A stretch of 21,048 nucleotides of DNA from a virus. The DNA is taken from positions 1 to 21,048 of IMG/VR virus record IMGVR_UViG_3300022752_000463, one strand, 5' to 3'. Position 1 is the first letter of the stretch. Each line of letters opens with the position of its first letter. The notes under the pieces are model-generated. The model was not told the origin of the DNA and did not search any database. It saw only the letters and a list, made by a program, of their open reading frames with translations. This document shows positions 15,374-21,048 of this stretch, piece after piece. Made by a program: the position numbers and the translations under genes.

Positions 15374-17374
15374 TTATCCCTTACGCCCTTCAAGCATTTT
15401 CATGAGTGAGTAAAGCCGTTTTGCGCCTTTTCTCCGAGAGCCATTACCAATGGAGCGCACTGCTTTGGCTGTGAAAACAAACTCCCCATCAGACAAAAGC
15501 GCGGGTATAGAGTCAGAAGTCCCGGTTCCAGGCCCGCTGATATGTCCTTGTTTCTTAGGGTAAGTTGTTCCACCTATTTCCAGAGACATGATCCCCCCTT
15601 TTGCAGCCCTAGTAGGCAGCGGCAGTTGATATTGAGGCGGGGTCCGTGGCCCATAGCCCCTGGATCCTAAAAGACCACCAAAAGTCAACGGTCTAGCATA
15701 AGCTGGGTTGAACATGTCCATAGCTGCAAGGTCAGGTGCAGCAGCCGGTTTGGTTTTAAACCCGCCCAGGGCTGCGGTTCCGACGAGTGCTGCTGCGGCC
15801 ATAGGGCCGTAAGTGGAAAGTATCCCAGGTTCAAAGCGCTTAGCGACCTCTAAAATCTCTTTTGTAACAGGAGCATCAGCAGGAAGCCCCATTAGATTCT
15901 TAGCTTTACCAATAGCCTCGGTGAGTCCTGCTTCTGCCCGAGCAGCAGGAGAAAGGCTTCTATACATGCCTTCCAGGTCGAGGTTTTTTGCTGACTCAAA
16001 AAACCCAGGGGCGGGCTGTTGAGCCGCTCCTAGATCTAAGGTTTGATATTGAGAGTAGGAAATTGGTTTTCCATCTAAAAGAACTTGGGGCTCAGGGGCA
16101 ATAAACGCACTTTGATTGCCAGCTGAAAGAGACTTAGGGGCAATAAACGCACTTTGATCGCTTATTGAAAGAGGTTCATAAGGAAGAGACATCCTTCCAC
16201 CAGCGGGGGCAACAGAAAGAGGAGTTTTAACGGGAAGAGGTTCATAAGGACGGTCTAGGACAGAAGCCTCCGTCCCTCCTGCGGGTGTAAACCCTTGGCC
16301 TGGAGCATAAGACCCTGCTCCATTGTTCATTTGAATACCCACTAATTCATCGGGAGCAAGGCCCCCTGTAACAGTACTAGGAAAATTAGCCATAGCCTCA
16401 ACATTAGCCAATGCCCCCGGTTGTGCGCCTCCAGGTGTAATACTCACCGTATCTGGCCCCGTCGGAGTTCCGCTAGGCGTCACAAGACGGTTAAATTGTT
16501 CGCCTACGGTTGTGCCGCCTGTATAAGAACCCGTATCAAACGATCCTCCAGAGACGCCCGAAAGCGCACCTGCGGTAATACCGCCTACCGCTCCTGCCTT
16601 CACCGCATCTTTAAGATTTCCTCCAGCAAGTAGCGTTGATCCTGCGCTACCGACAAAGCCCATGGTGGCTGCAACACCTATTTCAGACGTAACCCCCAAC
16701 TCAAAAGCGGCTGCTGGACCTAAAAAATATCCCAACGCAACCGTTGTAATGATCTTGCCTACCGTGCTACTTGCAAACTTCTTAACGGCCTTCGCAATAT
16801 TGCTAAAAATATTCCCGTATTCCGGCAGTCCTGTAACGGGGTTAATCGTTCCTGCACCGCCCATACGCTTGAGCATCGCCGCTTCATCCGGCGTAATGTG
16901 CGCAAGCATGGTGTCGCCATGCCGACCGTATTGGGCAAGAGAAGCTAGACCACCTTGGGCCATTTTTGAAGGGGACTCAGGCCTTTCTACCGTCATTTGA
17001 TCAAGCGCCATGTTCAATGCGCCAAAGAATGTAGGATCAAATTGCTCCGGTAGCAGATCCTCTGTTACCCCACGACGCATGTATTCACGGCGTAATGCAG
17101 GGTAGTCACGAGGGTTGGCTAAAATGAGATCTATCATCTCATTAAGCATGGTCAAAGTGTCTAAAGGCACCTTTAAAGCCCTTAGCTCATTAACAAAATT
17201 GTTAACAGTGCTTGGGTCTACTTGTGCGCCAGCGCTAAGTAACTCGTCCCCAAATTGCTTGGGCGGGATGTTTTGGCGCATTTCCTCGTAAACAGCCATC
17301 TGCTCGGGGCCTACGGCTGGTTTAGGGGCACTACCCGCTTGGGGAAGCGCCATAATACCTTGCATTTCTTCCAT
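15374..17374 (-). CDS. Phage structural protein with GDTM..HITP and SDSIPA..SDGEFV motifs
   Basis: 666 aa. The N-terminal 130 residues are helical, with YPALRREYMRRGVTEDLLPE then QFDPTFFGALNMALDQM. MAQGGLASLAQYG (138-150) leads into RHGDTMLAHITPDEAAMLKR (151-170) and GTINPVTGLPEYG (175-187). A hydrophobic Gly/Ala-rich region with possible membrane-active helices spans about 205-275. A Pro/Ser-rich middle holds repeated QSAFIAP and PYEPL units. The C-terminus has KGGIMSLEIGG (592-602), GPGTGTSDSIPALLSDGEFV (about 614-633) and a basic tail. I recall the GPGTGTSDSIPA..SDGEFV and GDTM.AHITP motifs from structural proteins of many environmental phages, where their role is not settled. ATG 17374 has AGGAAAGG 7 nt upstream and follows a structured 86-bp leader. 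A tail or ejection-complex role is inferred from position. Confidence 0.82.
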   Translation of the reverse strand: MEEMQGIMALPQAGSAPKPAVGPEQMAVYEEMRQNIPPKQFGDELLSAGAQVDPSTVNNFVNELRALKVPLDTLTMLNEMIDLILANPRDYPALRREYMRRGVTEDLLPEQFDPTFFGALNMALDQMTVERPESPSKMAQGGLASLAQYGRHGDTMLAHITPDEAAMLKRMGGAGTINPVTGLPEYGNIFSNIAKAVKKFASSTVGKIITTVALGYFLGPAAAFELGVTSEIGVAATMGFVGSAGSTLLAGGNLKDAVKAGAVGGITAGALSGVSGGSFDTGSYTGGTTVGEQFNRLVTPSGTPTGPDTVSITPGGAQPGALANVEAMANFPSTVTGGLAPDELVGIQMNNGAGSYAPGQGFTPAGGTEASVLDRPYEPLPVKTPLSVAPAGGRMSLPYEPLSISDQSAFIAPKSLSAGNQSAFIAPEPQVLLDGKPISYSQYQTLDLGAAQQPAPGFFESAKNLDLEGMYRSLSPAARAEAGLTEAIGKAKNLMGLPADAPVTKEILEVAKRFEPGILSTYGPMAAAALVGTAALGGFKTKPAAAPDLAAMDMFNPAYARPLTFGGLLGSRGYGPRTPPQYQLPLPTRAAKGGIMSLEIGGTTYPKKQGHISGPGTGTSDSIPALLSDGEFVFTAKAVRSIGNGSRRKGAKRLYSLMKMLEGRKG
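16094..16158 (-). repeat. Two 23-bp direct repeats encoding QSAFIAP units
   Basis: A 23-bp sequence occurs identically at 16094-16116 and 16136-16158, period 42 bp (14 codons), inside the 666-aa structural gene. Two 14-bp copies of GAGGTTCATAAGGA (16171-16184 and 16237-16250), encoding PYEPL, flank the pair on one side. This marks recent in-frame duplication in the Pro/Ser-rich linker. Confidence 0.85.
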
Positions 17375-17460
17375 GTTAGTACCTTTCCTGTTGAGCCATG
17401 GTCCTTGGACCGCGCGTCGGGAAAGGACGCGAAAGATGGCCTAAATTATGCTTGATTACC
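17375..17460 (-). promoter_or_regulatory. Structured 86-bp leader upstream of the 666-aa structural gene
   Basis: This is the largest gap within the virion operon. An outer 5-bp stem GCCAT/ATGGC (17395-17399 with 17436-17440) encloses two inner hairpins: CGCGTC/GACGCG with a 7-nt loop (17413-17431), and GGTC/GACC in the dyad GGTCC..GGACC (17400-17411). Together they could form a three-way junction in the minus-strand RNA. No U-run follows, so it is not a standard terminator. Between the structure and the start lie the SD AGGAAAGG and a 7-codon ORF (MAQQERY), probably fortuitous. An attenuation, processing or translation-control role is possible. No convincing promoter is visible. Confidence 0.4.
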
Positions 17461-17793
17461 CTAGTTCCTGTCCATCTCTAGATAGGAAATGACAAAGTCC
17501 ACCGTCGTAACACTTGCCGTAACTTTCAATACATCTGTTTCTTCCATGTTCAAAGGCACGCCGCTGAACACGTCCATGGTGGCATTGGTAGGCAGCACGT
17601 ACGATTTAAGCAGTGAATATCCCGTAGCACCGCCTGCTGGATAAAGCTTTACATCTAGGGTGGCACTGCTTGCATTGCGGTTTGTGACACGTAAAGACGC
17701 TACTGTCGCGGCATTGGCCGCAGGTACTGTGTAAAGAGCCGATTCTGTACTAGCAGCAGGCGTCAACACATCCCGAAAATATTTATTGGCCAT
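17461..17793 (-). CDS. Small beta-rich virion protein
   Basis: 110 aa with no membrane segment or signal peptide. The alternating polar and hydrophobic pattern (ESALYTVPAANAATVASLRVTNRNASSATLDVKLYP...YSLLKSYVLPTNATMDVF...DVLKVTASVTTVDFVISYLEM) predicts a small Ig-like or beta-sandwich fold. I recall short proteins of this kind, with a VYTVPA opening and a VLKVTAS close, beside tail and fibre genes of environmental phages, where they are taken as decoration or tail-associated subunits. ATG 17793 lacks an SD: CTTTTTAAC precedes it, and the stop of the previous gene lies 1 bp away, so termination-reinitiation coupling is likely. It ends before the structured leader. An exact particle location cannot be read. 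Confidence 0.82.
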   Translation of the reverse strand: MANKYFRDVLTPAASTESALYTVPAANAATVASLRVTNRNASSATLDVKLYPAGGATGYSLLKSYVLPTNATMDVFSGVPLNMEETDVLKVTASVTTVDFVISYLEMDRN

Positions 17794-17794
17794 G

Positions 17795-18502
17795 TTAAAA
17801 AGATGATATGAAATTAATGGTCAGAATCACTGACGGGATGGCTGGCCGTGTGGGCGACGTTCCCGCAGCATAATGCTCTAAGTACACATTAAGACTATCG
17901 GACCACCACGCGATCTCAAGATAGTCATTAACAGGATCATCCACTGTAAAGATGCCTGTGATGGCAGGGACGATGTGTGACCAGATGGTGGAACTTTTAC
18001 GAGCAGGCACATCAAAGCGTGTATTACTAAACGGGTAGTTTGTCCCGGTGTCCTTGGCCCACACTTCAAACTCCGCTGCCGTGTTGCCACGATTGGTAAC
18101 CTGGAGCGTAAAGGTAACGAGGTATTCGCCAGCGCAGGGTACTTTGATACGGCTGTTGTTGGTGACTGTGATGCCATTGCCAAGTGCGACGGTGTCGTAG
18201 GTCAGCAAGTTCTCGCCTGTGATGCTGGCATTCGATTGATCAGTCTCCGAGAGCAGCATGGCATGCGGTAATGCAATACCATTACTGATCTGGGAGCCAC
18301 GGATCCCGGCTGCAAAACCAGCGCCCCCGGCAGCAGGTCCAAACCACCTTGTGGCCCCTGCTTGATTCTGATCAAACACTGAGCCATAGGTGTTATTGAG
18401 CTGCAAAATAACCTGTTCTAGGGAGCGAACAAGCTGGTTGAACTGCCCCGGATCATACTGCGGCGACGCATTTGGTAGCCTGACGTTGAAGATCTTGCTC
18501 AC
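17795..18502 (-). CDS. C1q/TNF-like beta-sandwich virion protein, putative fibre or decoration protein
   Basis: 235 aa from a GTG start. The N-terminal 40 residues contain YDPGQFNQLVRSLEQVILQLNNTYG, an amphipathic helix of the sort that anchors or trimerises phage fibres. A Gly-rich linker around 55-75 leads to a C-terminal beta domain: IKVPCAGEYLVTFTLQVTNRG, then EFEVWAKDTG, FDVPARKSSTIWSHIV, DYLEIAWWSD and PSVILTINFISS. The spacing of strands and the G-Y/E-Y-V-F-type edge recall C1q/TNF-like jelly rolls common in phage surface proteins. No strong SD precedes the GTG; the upstream nozzle gene ends 6 bp earlier, which suggests coupled translation. A head-fibre, tail-fibre or host-contact role is inferred. 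Confidence 0.78.
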   Translation of the reverse strand: MSKIFNVRLPNASPQYDPGQFNQLVRSLEQVILQLNNTYGSVFDQNQAGATRWFGPAAGGAGFAAGIRGSQISNGIALPHAMLLSETDQSNASITGENLLTYDTVALGNGITVTNNSRIKVPCAGEYLVTFTLQVTNRGNTAAEFEVWAKDTGTNYPFSNTRFDVPARKSSTIWSHIVPAITGIFTVDDPVNDYLEIAWWSDSLNVYLEHYAAGTSPTRPAIPSVILTINFISSF

Positions 18503-18508
18503 GGTAAT

Positions 18509-20386
18509 CTATCTATAGCCATCAGGTTGCAAATCGACCCGCATCGTGCCATAGCGCCAGTTATCGTCTTCTTGGTCGCTTTCAATCCGAAGGCTGATCT
18601 GCCTGCCTCGCGCACGCGTGTCTACTTTATTGGTGGTTGGCGTAATGACGTAAGGATCCAAGGAACTTGGATTGGCAGTCTCTTGCGGGTAATAACGCAA
18701 AAGCAGATGCACCGTTAAATTGCCTACTTGGTTCTTAAAATCAGGGATGAAACGCTTCATATACATCACCTGATCGCCATCGCCAATGTCAAAATAGCCT
18801 GATTTAATGTAGGACGTAAGGGCCGTTTGACTGTCTTCATCCACCCCGTTTACTCCAACTTCTTGCAAGTACACCGCACCACGGCCCGCCGTGAGGCCGT
18901 AAATCGTGCCATCTACCGGTGTTTGCGTGCTACTAGGAAGGTATTCCGTAGCCACCGGATAGTTGTAGGTTCCAATGTCGCTCCAGGCTGTGCGTGGCAT
19001 CGTGCCGATATGCCAAGTATTTTCGAGGTAGTTATAAGTCACAAAACGATTAGGGAACGTCGCTCCGGTAGAGCAGTACCACCACGTTACCTCGTTAAAT
19101 TGTGAATTAACCCCTGCAATAAATTTATTGGCCTGCCTGAATTCAATGTCCTTGAACACATAATCCTGAACCGTGCAGGCTAGTTTTTTAACCGTGCCGT
19201 CAAAAACATAAAACGCATTGATCCCCATCCAATAGGCAACGCCGTTAACATCAACGGCTGCATGAGGGCCTGCACAATCGCAATTTGCACCAAGCTGCTG
19301 AAAGCCGAAGGTGTACGGGGGGCCGACGTACTGCATGCCGTGCATAGCCCCATTGGTGAAGATCAATATCTGTCCACGTGACCGAATAGCGCTTACGATG
19401 TAGGTGCCGTCTGTTAGTCGCTGGCCACCCGCTGTATTAGTCGCAGACTCAGAAAACGTGTTGGGGTCTTCTTGGTTTGAAAACCTTACAAACATGGGGT
19501 CCTGCGTTGAGGGCGTGCCGACCGTAGTCTCTGTGCCAAAACACACAAGATGTCGATCAGGGGTGGAGACTAAAGCAAAGTTGCTCTTTGTAGGAGCACC
19601 ACTAATCGCTGTAGCACGCGTCGAGGTGAATGAAGCATCGTATAGGTATATTTCCCCTTGCACGAGCTGACAAATGACATCTTCTCCAAAGTTGTCGAAT
19701 TGCCAGACGCGGGATGTAAGCGTCAATGCCGCTGACGGTGGACGAGGCGTGCCAAAAGTAGATGCGCCCCAAACGCCCACACCCCAGCCAAGATCCTGAA
19801 AAGAGTCCTCTTGTCCTACATGAATTTGATAAGCCCCGACAACCGCTGCGCCGCCGTTGCCCACATCGCTGCTGTTGGCCGTTACACCAACCTGGATGGT
19901 GTAGGTGTTAACTGTAGGAACCGTGAGGATCTGGAATTGTGCATTAAGGTAAGTGGCCGTGACGTTTCCACCAAGGCTCACGGCACCACTGAAGGTCACA
20001 AAATCACCGACGATAGCGCCGTGTGCAGTATCTGTGACTGTGACAATGTTGCTGCCGTTTGAGGCGGCAAAAGTAACGTCCCCTGCTGCGGTGGTTACGC
20101 GAATGGGGGTAATGTCGTACCAATTGCCGCCATAGAACGTATATAACTTGCGTGTAGTGCCTACAATTAACCGTGGAACTCCGACTAAGTCGTTCCATGT
20201 AATGATGTCACTAGGTAGCCCTATGAGATATTCAGCCTGCGCATTGAACCAAGTCCAACCGCCTAATTTCTCAGGCAGACCGTATCGGAACCGGATGTAA
20301 TCACCATCGATCCACCCGCCCTCAGCACCATATTCCGTGTTTTGTTTATCAATTCCTGGCTTCAGGAATAGTCGCAGCAGTGGCAT
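18509..20386 (-). CDS. Tail nozzle / DNA-stabilisation-type protein (P22 gp10/T7 gp12-like)
   Basis: 625 aa. The N-terminus, LFLKPGIDKQNTEYGAEGGW then DGDYIRFRYGLPEKLGGW, is the opening of P22 gp10-type packaged-DNA stabilisation proteins, and such proteins share a beta-propeller nozzle fold with T7 gp12. Repeated Trp/Gly blade-like motifs follow (RKLYTFYGGNWYDITP, RHLVCFGTET, NGVAYWMGINAFYVFDG). Residues about 100-180 (VTFAASNGSNIVTVTDTAHG..VGDFVTFSGA) look like an inserted beta domain. The C-terminus RARGRQISLRIESDQEDDNWRYG, then MRVDLQPDGYR, closes the fold as in that family. It forms the tail tip that plugs DNA after packaging. ATG 20386 has GAGGTGA as SD, overlapping the end of the lysozyme gene. 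Family-level placement is good; the P22 versus T7 assignment is less certain. Confidence 0.85.
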   Translation of the reverse strand: MPLLRLFLKPGIDKQNTEYGAEGGWIDGDYIRFRYGLPEKLGGWTWFNAQAEYLIGLPSDIITWNDLVGVPRLIVGTTRKLYTFYGGNWYDITPIRVTTAAGDVTFAASNGSNIVTVTDTAHGAIVGDFVTFSGAVSLGGNVTATYLNAQFQILTVPTVNTYTIQVGVTANSSDVGNGGAAVVGAYQIHVGQEDSFQDLGWGVGVWGASTFGTPRPPSAALTLTSRVWQFDNFGEDVICQLVQGEIYLYDASFTSTRATAISGAPTKSNFALVSTPDRHLVCFGTETTVGTPSTQDPMFVRFSNQEDPNTFSESATNTAGGQRLTDGTYIVSAIRSRGQILIFTNGAMHGMQYVGPPYTFGFQQLGANCDCAGPHAAVDVNGVAYWMGINAFYVFDGTVKKLACTVQDYVFKDIEFRQANKFIAGVNSQFNEVTWWYCSTGATFPNRFVTYNYLENTWHIGTMPRTAWSDIGTYNYPVATEYLPSSTQTPVDGTIYGLTAGRGAVYLQEVGVNGVDEDSQTALTSYIKSGYFDIGDGDQVMYMKRFIPDFKNQVGNLTVHLLLRYYPQETANPSSLDPYVITPTTNKVDTRARGRQISLRIESDQEDDNWRYGTMRVDLQPDGYR

Positions 20387-20389
20387 TCC

Positions 20390-20860
20390 TCACCTCATTA
20401 ATGCAGCTTCTGCCGCCCTGCGGCGCGTGAGACCCGGAAGCACGCGACCCGCTGCCTTGTTCCAGAGCAAACACTGCTCCGCAGCACCATCCCAATCTCC
20501 CGCGTCAACACGTCGTTTAAACGTGGAAATCCTGTAGTTTCCTAGTCCGCAATTGTACGCCCAGCTTACTGTTGCAGCAATGCGTCGTGGGGAAGCATTT
20601 GGAAGTGTCGGACTAAGTTTGCAAAGTCCTACATAAAAGTAATGAATGTGATGGTCTAAAGCATCCTCGCACTGCTCCATCGTCCAAATGGTTCCTGGAT
20701 GAATATCAGGGCCGGTTGCTCCCCAGCCAATGGTCCAAGGATGTCCCTTGGTTCCGGGGTCAGGATAAGATTGAACTCGACCGTCAGGCAAACGTCTAGC
20801 TAGCCCTTCAAAGGGCTTGATTAATACATCTCTAGCTAGCTTCTTTGCCTCTTCATTCAC
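20390..20860 (-). CDS. Phage lysozyme (endolysin), GH24 muramidase
   Basis: 156 aa from GTG 20860; a TTG at 20899 in the same frame would add 13 residues inside the upstream gene. The enzyme cleaves beta-1,4 bonds of peptidoglycan. Catalytic residues: E18 (KPFEG), D34 (SYPDPG) and T43 in PWTIGWG, the E..D..T triad of T4-type lysozymes, with an insertion between E and D. The C-terminal NCGLGNYRISTFKRRVDAGDW and LPGLTRRRAAEAALM match the conserved GH24 end (N.G.G..STF.., GL..RR..E..L). It has no signal peptide or SAR helix, so it should wait in the cytoplasm for a holin. The GTG overlaps the stop of the membrane gene upstream as GTGA, giving coupled expression. Its SD is weak. Confidence 0.93.
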   Translation of the reverse strand: MNEEAKKLARDVLIKPFEGLARRLPDGRVQSYPDPGTKGHPWTIGWGATGPDIHPGTIWTMEQCEDALDHHIHYFYVGLCKLSPTLPNASPRRIAATVSWAYNCGLGNYRISTFKRRVDAGDWDGAAEQCLLWNKAAGRVLPGLTRRRAAEAALMR

Positions 20861-21048
20861 GATCTTTGATATTTTTCTATAGCCCGACCAACATACCAAA
20901 AACCGACCACCATCGTAAACAAACCAAAGTCATCCTCATCCCAGACCTTGGTCACAACTTCTGCCCAGTGTGCACCCGTCTGAAACGCGATAACAAGCGC
21001 AGCCGCTTTGACTGCCGCATACATACCGAACAAAGCCCAAGTAATGCC
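20857..21048 (-). CDS. Putative holin / small membrane protein, partial (N-terminus off right edge)
   Basis: 63 residues are visible; the gene begins beyond the window. Reading from the edge gives GITWALFGMYAAVKAAALVI then AFQTGAHWAEVVTKVWDEDD, then FGLFTMVVGFWYVGRAIEKYQRS. The first 20-25 residues form one hydrophobic segment, and FGLFTMVVGFWYVG can form a second, short one. A charged basic tail follows. A short membrane protein directly upstream of, and overlapping (GTGA), the lysozyme gene is the classic position of a holin. A structural membrane protein is the alternative, since holin function cannot be shown from sequence. No listed ORF covers it because the start is missing. Confidence 0.65.
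   Translation of the reverse strand, partial: GITWALFGMYAAVKAAALVIAFQTGAHWAEVVTKVWDEDDFGLFTMVVGFWYVGRAIEKYQRS

Noticed and set aside
17381-17404. Seven-codon leader ORF (MAQQERY) before the 666-aa gene
   Set aside because: It has no SD of its own and no regulatory codon pattern; it is short enough to occur by chance.

Overview
The window looks like part of a tailed-phage genome (Caudoviricetes), most likely a podovirus-type phage of an aquatic proteobacterium. The phage call rests on a replication module (family A DNA polymerase, primase, helicases, ssDNA-binding candidate, nuclease) next to a virion module (tail nozzle-like protein, small beta-sandwich proteins, large internal or ejection-type structural proteins) and a holin-lysozyme pair. 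Genes are packed with overlaps or gaps of a few bases. There are no tRNA, rRNA, IS or CRISPR signals, and no stretch over 300 bases lacks a gene. The podovirus and host calls are inferences; terminase, portal and capsid genes are not in the window.

Layout. (1) Positions 1-6066, minus strand: an early/replication operon. In transcription order it has a 110-aa conserved-looking small protein (TTG start), a 182-aa coiled-coil protein, a putative ssDNA-binding protein with an SSB-like IPF tip, an archaeo-eukaryotic primase (AEP, 'TOTE-type'), a UvrD-like SF1 helicase, and a proofreading family A DNA polymerase cut by the left edge just after motif A. (2) 6067-6145: a divergent control region with a perfect 12-bp palindrome and mirror-image Shine-Dalgarno (SD) sites. 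(3) 6146-8283, plus strand: a two-gene island, an SNF2-type helicase overlapping a PD-(D/E)XK nuclease of RecB/Cas4 type. (4) 8247-21048, minus strand: the virion/lysis module. In transcription order it has a holin candidate (cut by the right edge), GH24 lysozyme, P22 gp10/T7 gp12-like nozzle protein, a 235-aa beta-sandwich protein, a 110-aa beta protein, then four large structural proteins of 666, 583, 671 and 1112 aa. The last of these runs 37 bp antisense into the 3' end of the nuclease gene.

How the parts fit. The AEP would prime, the polymerase extend, and the ssDNA-binding candidate coat single strands. UvrD- and SNF2-like motors are the only helicases in view; no DnaB, DnaG, T7 gp4-like or SF3 helicase is visible. 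The SNF2-nuclease pair probably serves recombination or DNA processing. In the virion module the nozzle protein closes the tail. The beta-sandwich proteins probably decorate or form fibres, and the large low-complexity Ala/Gly/Gln/Pro-rich proteins are best read as internal or ejection proteins. These share sequence signatures (MA-R/Q-GG motifs and a C-terminal SDSIPA..SDGEFV motif) that may be the most interesting undescribed element here, together with the unusual primase-helicase set and the divergent regulatory region.
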